Of a stretch of 64,000 bases of DNA, positions 14,486-28,855 are shown one piece after another. Under the pieces are notes generated by a model. That model was not told the DNA's origin. It saw only the letters and a list, made by a program, of their open reading frames with translations, and made no database searches. The position numbers and the translations under genes are program-made. Each line of letters begins with the position of its first letter. The first letter of the stretch is position 1. Source of the stretch: Todiramphus chloris collaris (lineage: Eukaryota; Chordata; Aves; Coraciiformes; Alcedinidae); the NCBI GenBank assembly GCA_025345505.1, contig JANVCC010000011.1:9274184-9338183 (forward strand), given 5' to 3'.

Positions 14486-17400
14486 CCAAGACAGACTGCT
14501 GAAATAATTTGAATTGGATCATTCAGCTCCCAGGTCTGACTTATTGCACCAACATTATATTGTTCTGTAAAGAGTGAAAAAGCTCTGAAAGTAATACCAA
14601 AGCTTTCTTCCAATATTTAAATAAAAACACTTTAAATGTTTCTACAAATTAGAACTCAATAGAATTCCTTCAAACAGCAAGAGAGGAAGTTTTTAGTTTG
14701 ATCTCTCTCCAGATTTAGTACAGAAATAATTTTTCTGAATACTGACAGTTTCTTTAGCTTTTTTTTTTATATTTATTGAAAATACTGAATTACATAGTGC
14801 ATGCTCCATTAGAATATGGAGAAAGCCTTGTTTTCTTCAAGCAATAAATAAGTAAAGACAAGTAACAACATTTAGTCAAAGGCATATACAAGTACTCAGC
14901 TACAAACAGAGCCAGGCGATTCCATTTAGCGACTGTACTACGGGAAACATACAACAGGACACTACTTCTTCCTTCACAAGACAATAAAGCAAAAGAACCC
15001 TCCAAAGTACCTCCTTTGATTGGGTTTTAACAAATATCTGGATTACTGCAGGTTTTTGTATTTTAATTCCTCTTCAAAAGATAAAGCCAGTAACTTAAGT
15101 GACAGAACATGTTGCTTTTATCTCTATACCACATCCTGGCTGCCTACAGTATCAATTTCTAACCCTGCCTTTAAAACCTAGATTATATATCTCTCCAGTG
15201 TGAGCAAAGACCCTCTCACCCAAATGCAGTGGTGAAATAGAGACCTTGGCTTTATCAGGAGCCCACAAACAAAAGTGTGCTTTTTCTGCGTTCTCTTGTA
15301 CTCTGGATCTGTCTTTGTGTCACATCCACAGTGAAGGATCTTTCATATTCCATGTACTGCATATACACAATTATTAGTAGAGATTATACAGGCATTCAGT
15401 AACTACTCCTACATCCCAAACCCTCAATTACAATGTACTTTTTACAGTGTGTTACAGCCTTTTAGGAAGAAACAGCCTCTACTACAACAGCAATAACACA
15501 GCATAAAATGATTTAGTATTTGTTTTGGGATAAACAAAGCTTCTTGAACTCTAAGTGGTTACTGAACACAAGGATTCCAAGTATTTCACAAACAGTACAG
15601 GAATTACTTGAAGCTTTCCTCTCCTTCAATTGTTTTCAACTTCCAGCTACTTCCCCCCTCCAAACTGAAACACCTCAAGAATTACAGTTTGACAGCAATG
15701 TGGTTGTTTACTCTTTCAGGACTAAAAACAAATTTAAAGAAAAAAAATCGGAGACCATTCAAGCTCTCTGCCTCACCTTGTCAAGAGCACAGATGAATGC
15801 ACTAGAAGCAGTAAGCAGGAACCTCCAAAGCACTAAATTAATCTCTGTGGTAGCAAAAGGAGCTCAAAGTAGAAATGGAGAGTAAGTGGCAAGACCTACA
15901 CTAACTACAAGGTCTTTAAAGATGAAAAGATAAGACACTGTAGGCAAGTAACCATTTTCTTCTCTTTTTGCTGTAAGGATATGAGTGTATTCTGCTGCAG
16001 ATAAGCTGTATCTGCTAAGGGTGACAGGAATGAGGCATTTGAACTGCAACATTTGCACAATTACTGACTACCACTCTCCCAAAACTTTTATGTGACTTCC
16101 CAGTGAAGTACAAAGCACAGTGCTCAGGGGTCATTGGGGTTACTTCACAACAATAGTTCTCCTATAACTGACATGGGTCTGCAGCAGGTGGAAGAAATTT
16201 CTTGTGTTGTGGGAGAATAAAGCCTGCATGGTTCCCAAAGAACACTACCAGCCAATCAGAAACATTAAGATATACGCTACATAATTCATTTTGAGAATCT
16301 CTGTGAAGAGAGCTTGCCCTTTCAAATATTCTTTCATACGAGAAGGAGACAGGTTAGAGAGCAGCAGTTCCCAATGGGGAAGTCTGTGATAACAAAGGAC
16401 AAATTGCCCCAGCGAATTGCTCCCCTTACCTTGAAGTCTTTGATAAGGATTTCTGTTATACATTTATTACGAAACACAACTGTCTCCAAAACAAAAGGAA
16501 TTTGCTATGCCCATTGGTGACAGTTCTCTCAATTGCAGAACTCCACTTGTGCAGCACATTTCCTGTTACAGTACAGAAATATAAAATGAGTTTATCTCCC
16601 ATCTTCCCCTCCTCTTCTTTAAAATTGGATACTCTGAATTTATAAAAATTAAGAGAAAAATGTCATCACCTTTGCTGTCCAGACATTGAAGAGGCTCACA
16701 GCCTCCATAGAGAGAAGAACTCAAAGATACTGGAGGGACTCTCAAAGCAGTACAAAATATATGGGATTTCATTGGTTTTATTGAATAAAACATGCATGCT
16801 ATAGTGGGATGCTCTCTTTTACACACAACCAAAACAAAAGAAGTATTTCATCTTAGTGGAATCCATTAGGTAGACTAACAATCTTCCTATACTCCCCTTC
16901 TGAGAAGTGTAATAATGCAAATGAAGTCTTCTCGCTGATAGACACGCAAGGCTCTGTAGTACAGATTGCCTTCAATTATCTGAAAAAAACAAAGATGGAC
17001 TACACATAAGGAATGAAAAACCTTCATTTGATGAAGGTCAGCAGTTGAGGACCAGAGACCTATTTTTTTTGACTTTTCTGAAGCTGAATAATATATTTCC
17101 CTTCATAATAAATATATTTGTGTAGCCAAAGCAGCAATATTCTATTAATCGGGGGTGTGGCAGTTTCCATCTGCTAGTTTACAGGCTTTTCAGGGCTACC
17201 ATCTGTTTTCTCTTCATCTAACAACTAAGCAGCTTGACTTCTAATATTGCTTACACTCTCAAAGTATTCAATTTTCTGACCAAGATCCAGAAAGTATGCT
17301 GTATCTAAGACACTAAGTGCAAAGTAAGCCACTCAGAAAGTCCATTAGAAGACATTAATAAAAGATGTTTACTATAACCTTTCCCTCAACACCTGATGAT

Positions 17401-20400
17401 ATCTTGGGGGAGAGGGGGGGAGATGTTCCAATGCTTGCCTTCTTTCTATGGGTTTGACATCTAACAGTTCACATTTTGGATTAAAATATGCACACTGTTT
17501 GCAAGGATATGGTACCTTCTTATGTGAGGACCATCATTAAGTCCATTTTTATACAGGGATGATGCATGCACTTCACACTAAGTTTCTAGCCAAATCCACC
17601 CAAGTTGCAGCATAGCACAGTGCTTTGGAAGATAATGAACTTCCAAATTCATTATGTTAGAGGTTTAAAAAAAAAAAAAAAGCTATTCTGCCTTTTACAA
17701 AGGAAAATATGGGCACTGAGAAGAGAATAAGTGGATTCAAGTTTTACAGATATAAATGGTTTGCCTGGGAAACTTACTTGTTTAAGAATCAAGTTATTTG
17801 ATTGTAAAATAGAATACATATGTACGTATATTTAATTATATTTAGAAGAATTCATTAAAAATTATGTAAGAATTAAGGACCACCTTAAAGTTTGAGTTCA
17901 GTATTTGTAACACAGATTGTTTCCTTCACTCCATTACCCAGTGGATGCTATCTCATATGGTCAGGTAACCATCCAGCTTTTACAGAAACAACTTCATAAC
18001 AAGGAACATGGCATTATACTGCATTATGTAATACTATAGTTTGAAATAACTGCATTGCTGTAGCTGTAAAGAAGCATCCTCAGTTTGATATCCATATAAA
18101 TAGGCAATAATTACACATTCAAGAACGTGTAAGCAACATAAAAGAATAACTGGACTGTATACCTCATCTTTCAGTAAAACTGCAAAAATATGAAATTATC
18201 ACTAGTTTCCTACTGATGAGCTATACAAGTAGCTGTTTCAGATAAAAATTATCAGTCTGTAAAAAACCAAATAATTTAAAAAACCAAGCTCAGTGGTCTG
18301 TGAATACTTGTGAACCCAAACATTTCTGTATTAAAGAAATTCTAGCTGTCTTATCTTTACCACAGAGACAAAAATCTACATGAAAAAAAGACAAAAATAC
18401 ACACAGAGGAAATTTAAGTGTAAAGATAATACCAGCAAAAGGAAAACAAACACATCAACATGATCATCAGGAATATGTTCATTTTCACGTTAACACACAT
18501 GATTATTCCTGTAATTGGAAACTGTTACAGAGCAGCCAAAGAGCAATATCCAACAGAAGTCTGGACCAGTGCTTCAATCTGCCAAAATGAAAACAAACTT
18601 TTTGAAACTAAGAGCTCTCACTATTACAATGCTATAATACTAGAAACTGAGGTGAAACTAAAAATCAGTTAAAGCCTCTCTCAAATGTTTTAAAATAAGT
18701 AAGCATCTGTCAATTTAATTATGCTAGTTTTGCTGAATTACATCATTTTAACATTCTTATCCTTCATTACTTTCATGGATGGTGACATAACAAATGAGAT
18801 TACCTCAGATTACTCTGGTTTTAGTATTATTACCTGAGTGACAGGGGCCGTTTTGCCCATGACTGTTAACTGGTGACTGGTCAAACTGTCCTTACCTCAA
18901 GACCTCCCTGCCCTGCCATAGAACAGTTTTATAGATTCATGGTAAATTTTGTAGCATACATGGCATGTTTAATATAGATTCTCTAATAATATTACTACAT
19001 GTAATTGACTGATCAAGTTCAGTACTTTGTCAAAGACTATATTGCTCAAGTGCTTCAAATTATTTTACTAAGGTATTTTAAAGGCTATTCTAGGATCACT
19101 CTTTCCTTAAACTCTTTGATTAAAACACTGGCAAGACAAAAGTCTTAATTTTCATCTCTCCTGACTGCAAACAGTTACTTTAAATTCTAATAAAGAAAAA
19201 AAAAAACAAAAACCAAAACATTTTTAACTACTGACTTTTCTTTGCAAGCATTTCTTACACTTTTTGACTATCTGCTGACTAAAATCTTAGTTATATATAC
19301 TTAGTAAAAGAATGACAGCTATTGAGATTTCATTACGCAGATCAGCATATTACAATATACTGCTTTATGCTTTAGTTCTATTTAATTCTACCTACACTTT
19401 AATTCTGCTTATTAAAAGGATGCCTTTTTAAAAAAAAACGTTTTACCAAAGCATACAAGAAGTCAAATGTAATAGTATTTCCCAACCACCTCCACTGGAA
19501 AGAGTTGTTTGAGCCCGAGTAGGTTCCACTCCTGTCTCTACTGAAAAAAAGCAATCTTCAGGTCTTGTAGGTTAGGAAAATGAAATATATGTTGAGTTTA
19601 TTTACAATTTACAAAGTCTTACTGAAAACAACCTTCCACGAGTTCTTGCACCCTAATATTTTGTATGTTTAATAATTATTAAGCTAGTAGAATGCAATGG
19701 TAACACATTAGTTGTAGTAAGTGTTTTAACAGCTAAATTGAATCCCTACAGCAACATAAAGAACACACGCGATACTCTCTTCACATATATGCAGAACAGG
19801 AAGCTACTTGCTGGACCAGCTGTAATTTCTGGTTAGCTTTAACTAGTAGTAAAGCATGCATGATGATTGCAAGAGCTCAAAACAATTAATTTGCTCAGTT
19901 AATTTACTCAGTCTCTATGAACACAAAATGCAATATCAGACAGCACAAAAGTGCGAAAGGTAGCAAATAAAAGGGATTAAATAGATTCCACTTTTTCAGT
20001 AATGGTCACTTAAGCTTTCACATTAGGTCAAGTTTCAGGCAGTTGTTTACTTGTTCTTACATTTATTTCCTGCTGGACTCAGATCTTTTATGAAATACAT
20101 CAGATAAGAAGTGCTGACAGCAAGCTATAAAGTCAGATATAACCAGTATGTTCATTGTAATAAGGCTAAAACACCGAATGATTCCGCTTTTAAGAGGACC
20201 AAGACTTTGAACCATACAGCATCTTGGACTCCTCAGAAACAGGTATGTACTGTTACAGCTCTTACTTTTTGTAAAACAAGCTCCATAATTTGAATCACAG
20301 CTATTCAACTTAAGACTCTCATGTCAATTAACTTTATTTTTGACCAAAAGAACAGGAATGTAATTAAATAACATTTATCTTTTGATATGTAGAATACTAG

Positions 20401-21209
20401 AGAGATTTCCTACGTAGATAGAACTGTATTAGGCTTTAATACTTATTTTAAATTTCTTATCTGATTTTCAGTATCAGCATACTATCCAAACACTCGACAC
20501 AGCAAAAGGAGGCAGTATTTCAAGTTTTCACCTTCTTTCTTCACAGAACTACGGCAGCTCTCTATCCTGAACTTGCATACCTTACACACTTAAAGTTTTG
20601 TCTTCTTACCTGATGTGGTAGGCACATGCTAGTCCTGTTCACTCTACTGACCTCAGTAACAGCAGAGAAAAGTCGTAAATTGTCAGGGACTACACAAGTG
20701 CTCTATGTTCATTTCAGTGCAAAGATGAACAGAACAACTTAAATGAGTTTCAGTGGTAATTTGAAATTAGTCTTTATCTTGCATCAAAATAGGTATGAGG
20801 CACCTATCACATCCCAGCTGAAGCAGTACTTTATTAGCTGACAGACAGCAATTGTTAGCTTCCAGATGGAATTGACTGAGCAGCTGTAGTAGTTTGTTTC
20901 AAAAAAAAAAAAAACCAAAAAAACCCAAGGCCCTTTTACATCACTATTGTCAAGCTCTTACCACAATGTAGAAATAAATGCAAAAAAAGTTCATAATATA
21001 CTAGTCTGAGCCAATAAAAATCTAAAACAATCTTATCAGTCATGATAGAATGAATATTAATGTTTTATCTTTGATGGTCATATTGTGTTAAAATAGGTTG
21101 CTCCCCAGAAGCGCAGTACTTTGGAAATGTCTGAAAAGAGCACAGGAAACCACATTTAAGTATTCCTGCCATTATCAAATATTGAAAGAGAAATTTGATA
21201 GTCGTAATG
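14486..21209 (-). other. Intron 2 stretch without a gene
   Basis: AT-rich intron sequence. It holds short A/C or poly-A runs (17667-17682, 19193-19220, 20901-20930). The 121-codon open frame at 15520-15885 has no recognisable domain. No RNA gene seen. Confidence 0.6.
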
Positions 21210-22285
21210 GGCCAACCTTATCTGGCTGCCAGCCACCCAGCCAGCCACTCTCTCACTCCCCCTCAACAGGATGGGGGGGGAAAAAAAAAAAGAAAAAAAT
21301 CAGATGAAGAAAAGCTCATAGGTTGAGATAAGAACAAGGAGATTGCTCAGCAATTACCATCATGTGCAAAACAGTCTAAACTTGGAAAAAATGTATTTAA
21401 TTATTTGACAGTTACAGACAGAGTAGGATAGTGAGAAAAAAACTAAAACCACCTTTCTCCAAACTCTCCCCTTCTTCTAAGGTTCAACTTCACTCCTTCA
21501 TCCCTGAATGGCACAGGTGGGATGAAGAATGGGAATTGCAGTCAGTTTGTAACACTATCTCTGCTGCTTTTTCTTTACAGTTTTCACCTACTCCAGCATG
21601 GGTCCTTCTCATGAGCTACAGTTCTTCAAGAAGTGCTCCAGCACAGGTCCTTTCTATGGAGTCCCATCTTTCAAGAACAGACTGCTCCAGCGTGAATCCT
21701 GCATGGGCCACAGTTCTGGCCAAAAAATCTCCTCCTCTATGGACTTCTCCCCATGGTCCACAGGATTTTGCTCCAGCTTGGGCTCTCTAACAGGCTTCAG
21801 CTTCCTTCAGTACACAGCTACCTGCTCTGGTGTGGAGTCCTCCACAGCCTGAAGGGTGGATATCTGCTCCACTGTGGTCCTTCAATGCACTGCAGGGGGA
21901 CAATCTCTATCACCATGGTCTTCTTCAGGGGCTACCATGGAATCTCTGCTCTGGCGTCTGAAGCACTTCCTGCCCCTTCTTTCTTCACTGACCTTGGTGT
22001 CTGCGGGGTTGTTTCTCTCACTTTTTCACTCCTTACTTTTACAGCTGCTCCAGTGTTTGTTTTTTTTAGCCTTTTATACACACATTATCACAGAGATGCA
22101 CAACCAGCATTGTTGATAGGCTTAGCTTTGGCCAGTGGTGCATCCATCTTGGAGCCAGCTGGAAATAGCTCTGTCCTACATGGTGGAGCAGCCCTCAACC
22201 TCTTTTTAAAGAGGTAACCCCCATCCCCCCCCCATCACCCAAACCTTGTCATGAAAGCTCAATACAATAAAGAATATAATTTTAG
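21210..22285. mobile_element. Degraded avian ERV-type LTR with internal tandem repeat
   Basis: This block follows, in order, the landmarks of a common avian LTR family I recognise: ccagccacccagccagccac, a purine stretch, agctcataggttgagataag, a series of ctccagcatgggtcc-like units (21591-21960), cttcactgaccttggtgtct, the segment near tggagccagctggaaatagc, and ccaaaccttgtcatg followed by caatacaata. The exact ends and target duplication are not visible, and the usual TGTCCTGG start is missing. The open frames here (119, 154 and 86 codons) are by-products of the repeat and start on non-ATG or unsupported codons. Confidence 0.72.
21591..21960. repeat. Imperfect ~45-bp tandem repeat inside the LTR
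   Basis: Units beginning ctcc(a/t)gc or ctctgg recur at 21591, 21636, 21685, 21732, 21771, 21825, 21867 and 21949. Most spacings are 39-54 bp and the last is about double. Each unit carries a version of ctccagc-tgggtcc followed by a cacagttcttcaag-like half. Confidence 0.75.
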
Positions 22286-24422
22286 TAGATAAACAAAACA
22301 AAAAAGCTCATAGGTAGAAGGTGAAGTTAGGGACTCAAAATAAGGAAATTATCATCAAGTGATGGCACTAGTCAGAATAAATTAACAAACCAAACCACAC
22401 CTGGACACCTGCCCCAAAAGACATTCTACTTCAAACAAGAACTCAAGTAAGCCCTGCAATCTGTGTTATTCAGAATATTAGAACAAATTATGTCCTTCTG
22501 GTGTTGCCTTGTAACCACATGCATATTGTTCCTTTCTTACTCTTTAACACTGCACTACTTTGAAGTCACCTGTCAGCACTTGCCATTTCTTCACCTGTGT
22601 TAAAGACAGCAGAGCCTTGCATGCTATGATGAGAAACCAAAAGCAGTTGTATAGTGCAGGCTTTTAATCTCCTAATTTTCATATCACCTTAAGAGCCACA
22701 CTTATTACTGACTGATTACAAGCATGGAAAATACAATTCCACTCGTTATCTACACTGGCTCTGTCCGCAACTTCTGCCATGGCACTGCTATTATATCCGT
22801 GCTGCACAGATGGAAACAGCTCTGAACACCTAATCACAACCTGAAGTCTGAGCTATACGCAATGCCAGCATATGAACCCTGAACTCCAACCAAATGTGGA
22901 GTTACAAAAAGTTTGTTTTATTGGTAAGGCCACATATCACCAGGCTTAACATTCAGCTGGTACTCTCTAACACAAACTACAGGTAAACACTAAAGTTGCC
23001 TTCACGTCCAGGACGAAGTCACAGGCATTACAATAAGAAACTTGAACTCACTGGTACCTTCACATTATGGAATTCTCTAAACTGCAAGTTTGACATGAAG
23101 ATAAGGAACTCAAATTATCAATGAACCTTCCTGACTGATCTCTTCAGCAGCAACCTCTATTTTCAAGAAACCTGGGTTAAGAATTCCTTTGATTAATGTC
23201 TCTCAGTAACAAGAGCACTGGAAACTAGTTTCACAGTCCTTTCTCACCCTTTTTGGAGTATCTTTGAGTATTTTCATACAAATATGTCTGGAGCCTTTAG
23301 CTTTGTCAGCTCTGAAACCATGAACATAAATTCTCTTCCATTCCAGCTTAGCCAAACTAACATCACAAGAGAAAAGTCTGAATCCACATCAACAGATGAA
23401 AGACTTAAGAAACCCCTCGGGGGATATTCCTGAATGCACTCCAATGTGACACATCTAAACTTTTTAACTGTAAGCCCAGGAAGAGGACGTCAAACTTTGT
23501 ACCTTGGTTCTATGGAGAAATAGAATCAAAAGAAGCTTCCAGGCTCATGAAGGTTTATTATGCAAACAAACAATCTAGTTCTACACGCGCCAATAAGGAA
23601 AATATTAAATGACTAATGTTAACAACAGAAGGGCACAGACAGATACTGCCAAGAAATCTTATGACAGTATGGAAAAATAAAGGTGATAGCTACTGTTACA
23701 CATTGAGTATCAAAATAGAAGGGGGGGAAAGCTGTGGTGCACACTGCCACACGGAAAGAATCGTATTTCACACAGTAAGCACACAGGCATCTGCAACTGA
23801 ATGTGTGTGGAACTTAACCATGAGAGGATTCTTTGTTGTGACGCGACCACAACTGAAACCTTAACTATTAATAAAGCATACTCTGGAACTCATAGATGTA
23901 TTTTCACCTATGTACTGATGAGACTAACAGATGCTAACGGAAGTACTTTGCTCACTGACACTAGGAAAAGTGGACAGTGTAAAAGAACTATGTATTGTTA
24001 AGGTTTGCTAAGGTAAGAAAAGAGGATCTCAACCTCCCTTATCTGTTCAGAAATGCTCTGACTACCTACACCTCACTATCAAACCTCCTCACTCCCTAAC
24101 CCAATTACAATTTCTACCATATTCATGTTTGTGCTTTCCACAGGGAAGTCTACTTCATGCTTGAAATACTAGGGGGAGCCTGTATCATACAAAAATACTA
24201 GGGATAGCATAAAGGTTCATCAGAAAAAACAGTAGGATACCAAACCAGACAAAAAAGGCAGTGAGAAAGAACCTCTCTCAAAAATACTAGAATCCTAGAT
24301 TGCATCTCACATCTAGTAAACCTACACAACAAAGCATTAGTGGCAAACTGCCTGTAAATTAAGTGATATCAGTGTGTACAATATTGGACTATCTATCTTT
24401 ATTACAACCATCTTCTACTCAC
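22286..24422 (-). other. Intron 2, first 2 kb after exon 2
   Basis: AT-rich intronic DNA leading away from the exon 2 donor. No repeat or further exon recognised. Confidence 0.6.
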
Positions 24423-24479
24423 ACTTTGTGGATTGATATCCTCTTCTCCCATAGGTTCGTCCACAATTTGCTGGCCATT
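24423..24479 (-). CDS. RPS6KA3: RPS6KA3 coding exon 2 (residues 25-43)
   Basis: A 57-bp exon, too short to stand out as an ORF. It was found by reading the minus strand between an acceptor (pyrimidine-rich tract ending tttttacag, 24480 upward) and a strong donor (gtgagt at 24422 downward). The translation is NGQQIVDEPMGEEDINPQS. It differs from the human RSK2 exon 2 I recall at three positions (I to V, E to D, T to S). Length and phase (0/0) equal the human exon. It encodes the acidic linker before the N-terminal kinase domain. Homology, exact length and both splice signals agree, so confidence is high. Confidence 0.96.
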
Positions 24480-25157
24480 CTGTAAAAAACAAACACAGAG
24501 AGTTACAATACATGCAGAATCCAACTACAGAAATAAATATATCGCAGATGTGCTTTTACAGCATGCTACTGTATGGGATCATGTGTTGTCTCCTCCATCT
24601 TCTATTAAAAAAAAGCATTGAAAGTAAACAGAGAAGACTGCATATTGCTGGCACGCAACGCCACTCTCCCTTTGATCCTCACGTGTTATCGAACTGGATG
24701 AAGTCAGAGTAAGAAATGTATAAAACAATCTGACATATGATGCCTTACTACTGCACAGCTAGACATTATTTTCCACTACTACAGCTTCTGCAAAACAGTT
24801 AAATCTGATGAAGACTAAGCAACAAAAAGCCACAACAAAGAACAGATAAACAGGTTATTTCTAAGAGCAAGACCTTATGTAGCAAGTCAGTCCTTACTCT
24901 ACTATGATTACTTCGAGGATATTTATAACTATAGTATAGCCTTATAAAAACTATGAAGGCAATGCTAAGTTTATTAGCCAGCATTTACTGCTTTCTGTAC
25001 TTGTCTAAGGACCATTCTAATAAGCCATACAGGAATAGGCTTTTGAATTTGAAAATCAGCCATAAAGACTTTTAAAAAGCTTAAATATCTTGTTGGTCAA
25101 CAAATGCTTTCTTTTCCTTGTCAGTGATACTGTACTTGGCGAATGTCTAGGACACTT

Positions 25158-25193
25158 TTCCCAGAAAGACTTAGATTCCCAGAAAGACTTAGA
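25158..25193 (+). repeat. Exact 18-bp tandem duplication
   Basis: ttcccagaaagacttaga occurs twice head to tail. Each unit contains TTCCCAGAA, which fits the STAT half-site pair TTC-N3-GAA. Confidence 0.9.
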
Positions 25194-26887
25194 ATGACCT
25201 TGCTTACACAATAAACATGAACATTAGCAAGTTGTAAGGAAAAAATATGTAGTTCCTAAGGTATGAAGCTGGGGCATTAATTCTTTGCTTGCTTCTAAAG
25301 TTTAACAGCAACTCAATATGATTTTAGAAACAAATGCAGAACTATTAAAAATGGTTACATTTTCCATTACCACTGGAGGCAGAATTTAAGTTCATTTGTG
25401 CATTGTTTCCCTAGAGAACACACAGCCTAATTCATCTATTTTTTTATAACTTAACTTACTTAAAATAAAGTTACATGCATATATGGATAGATATTTTCTA
25501 AATGTTAAAAAGTAAATAAAAGCTGTTCATAGATTTTAGCTTCATTCTACACCTTCCTTCCCACAGTTCAGTTTTTCAGCAGATTTCTTGTGTGGAATCT
25601 TTCTAGCATTTTTCTGTAACAACTTCTGATTAATATAGTCTTCCAGGTTGCACATGGCTGGAGGAGAATCTTTTATATAAAGTGACAGATTAAATCCTAT
25701 CCACTTATGAATTCTAATTTCCAAATACTGCAAACACACTGAGTGTTCAATCTCAGATCCCATGCTAAAAGATGCAGCTGGATAAAGCTAAATTATGAGA
25801 TTCCCAAATATGACAGAAGCCTTTTTTTTAAATAAAAGGAGGTGGGGAGAGGAAGACGTCTGGGGTTCTGATTGTCTCTCCAGTGCAGGGTTCTTGCACA
25901 TGGTAGCACTGCCATTTTCTCATCTTAACTGGCTTCAGGAAGATACTACAAACTTCTAGTCTACTCTGGAAGTAATCTTTCCATGACAGAGGACTAGTAA
26001 GAAGTCAGACTCATTTGTACAGGTTATTACAGAGATTACTATAATCTTTATAAACTGCCTCAGCTAAGGGCAGTCAGTAGAACTTTCTAGTTGTACAGCT
26101 AATGGTAATTTTATAAGATGATGCTCCAAAAAGCCTAAATTGCCCTCACTGTAGCATCTTTTACTTACAGCGTACAGGCAGTGAATATTGTAGTATTCTT
26201 CCTTAAGGTACATAAAAAGTTGAAATTATCAAATAGAAGACCATAAAAATACCAGCTTACCTAACTAAGAGAAACGAGTCTTCTTTAACAAGAAAGTATA
26301 TTGTGTATACATATATCATTACTATCAAGGCCAGAAGTCACATACTTTCCCTTTTCTCAAATCTATGTCATATATTTAAAGTAACACTTGTATTTTAGCC
26401 ACACATCTCTACATCCCATTCATGCTACAAGATAGCTTCCAAAGTATCTCGTCAATAGGAAAAAATTAGACAAAAAACAGTAGAACAAGTAAGACAATTG
26501 ACTTTAGTCAGAAAGGAGGAGTCTATAATGTCCTAACAACTAATGATGGCTAAGCTCTGGGGCCTAAAACAGGGCAAATTGTGTATCAAAGCCATGTGCT
26601 TTAAACTGACTCCACATGCAGACTCCACAGTGACTCCTGCTATAAGTCATTCTGCTGAATAATAATGTACATTAACTGTAGGTTAAATAAGAATTTACTA
26701 CACAGCAAGCTTTAAGATTTCACATTGACTAATTTAAGGCAACTGAAACAGTTGAAAGTGGAATATGCTATCAGAAACTTGAGACAAGCATCTCTCTGAA
26801 GACAAAAAGGCGAGGTCAATCTTTGTTTTTAAAAAGGCTCTAATCTTTAACCTCATTGACTTTTCTAACATTTTATCACTCTACCAG

Positions 26888-26946
26888 AAAAAAAAAAACC
26901 AAGCCCACAAAAAAACCCAAAGCAAGTTAAAAAAAAAAAAAACACA
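26888..26946. repeat. A-rich tract with C clusters
   Basis: Two long A runs joined by ccaagccc and cccaaagc; low complexity. Confidence 0.75.
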
Positions 26947-28855
26947 TCAAACTTTTGCAAAAGAAATTAACTGCTTTGTACAATCTGGTTTTCCTGTTTA
27001 ATCGTGCACTGGTTTCAGTTACTTTTCAATTGAATTCATGCAATGCATTCCAAACACACTTATAGGAACTAGGAACAAAGTCAAGAAATCAGCATGTGCA
27101 CCATGCGGTCTTGTCTGAGCCAGATCACTGGATTAGCAAGATCCTTTTTAATAGGTCTACCCAAGCAATGATTATGCTAAAGGAATCACTGGATGGTAGA
27201 ACCAGTTTTTCTCAGAACACTCTGAGCCATGTAAGGTAAAGAAGAATATGTGTATATGATTTACGGTTTGCTGGTATATGATCCTATTAAATGGAAAACA
27301 GTTGTGTATTCAGAGAGTCTACAAAGCGTACCGCCTTTCTTATGAGTGAAAATGTAAAGCCAAAAGGTTCCTAGTTCCTATCAGAAGTGGCAATGTATAA
27401 ACCACTGTGGAGCAAGAAGGTCAGTAGCATGCTTAAGAGGTGAGCAAATGAAATGCATTCCGATTTGCTGGGCATAGACTCCCTCTAGTATTTAACTAGA
27501 ACCAAGGGCATGTCTCAGTGACATAATAGATTGTAACTAGATAGAACAGTCCGATGAATACAGAGTAAGAGAAGGCTGAATGTATCTTTCCCATGTACAG
27601 ATTAGTCTAATCCAAAAAACAGAGACTCTGGACCTTTATCATTCTTCATCTGCACTCCTCCCATAGTAGGATACTAACCAGGCAGAATGGATCAAAGATA
27701 TGGTTATTTCCACTACTCTGGCTCCAGAAGTAGAACATAGTTCATATGTCAGAATAAGAGAACTCTGAGAAAAACAACAGAAAAGGTCCACAGAAAGTTT
27801 ACTTACACCTGAATGCATCAACAATCATTTTACACCATGGAAGGGGATACACCTCCCTTATAAAGGCAACCTACAAAACGCTCTTCCAATCCACTCAAAT
27901 TCCACTTCCTATTCTGTTTTCCAGTGGAAACAGTTAACTACAAATTGAAATTGATACACCTTGTAGCTTTTCGTATAAATCTTCTGCCATTAACCTAAAC
28001 TTTTCCTAATTATTAATATGGAGCTTGAGCGAATAAGATAGTAATCAGTCCTTATGCTATTAACAGAGTTCAGTATATTATATAGCCTTTTACTTTTTCC
28101 ATGTGTTTGGTGTGGTTTAGAGCCATAACCCCCAATTAAGATATAATAAAAAGTGATACATATATTCTTAAACCTATCAATCGGACAAATGAATATCAAC
28201 TGTGTATAAATGCAGAATGATGTGTTCAGTACAAACAAGCAGACAAGATGTTTGATTTACACCATTTAAAAATCATTATCTAGAAGTTTTAACGTGTCAA
28301 TAAGTAACACAGGTGGTGATTTAACTATGCTTTGGAATTATAAATCAAATAAATTAGCTGGGTAAGTCTGAAGTTTCTCCCCGGTAATTCCTAGTTTTCA
28401 GGCACCATAACTTAGACTTGTCCAACAACTTGTAAACAGTTACAGAATTTAATAAAGCTTCTTCCTCCTCTCCCTTTAAGCCTTCTGAAATAAAGTTTAG
28501 TATACCAAAAATAAGTATTTCAAAATACACAAGAACTTCAGGTGTTATAAAGTTATTAGAACACTGGTCATATATAGATGTGAGAACTTAACACTGGTAT
28601 TTTCAAGGGACTCTCAACTGACAGATGAAGCTCAAGTATTGTGTGATCCTTGCATTGAGTAAATCTGTAACAATGCTGTCTTGTTTCAAAGCATCACAGA
28701 ATACAGTATCCCCACTGAAACATTCATAACAAATTTGCTGTTAGCAACACAAAGCATTATATGGAACTACATTAATTGAAAGCCTTTTGAACTATATATA
28801 CACTCAAACTTGCTATTCCAAGCACCCTAAGAAAAAAATTGTAGGTCCACAGAAA

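Larger units (their letters stand above)
24480..28855 (-). other. Intron 1, 3' part
   Basis: Begins with the exon 2 acceptor. Otherwise AT-rich intron DNA with an 18-bp tandem duplication (25158-25193) and an A-rich tract (26888-26946). No gene seen. Confidence 0.6.

Noticed and set aside
21431..22217. Overlapping frames of 119, 84, 154 and 86 codons
   Set aside because: They fall in a decayed LTR and its ~45-bp tandem repeat, which keeps frames open by periodicity.
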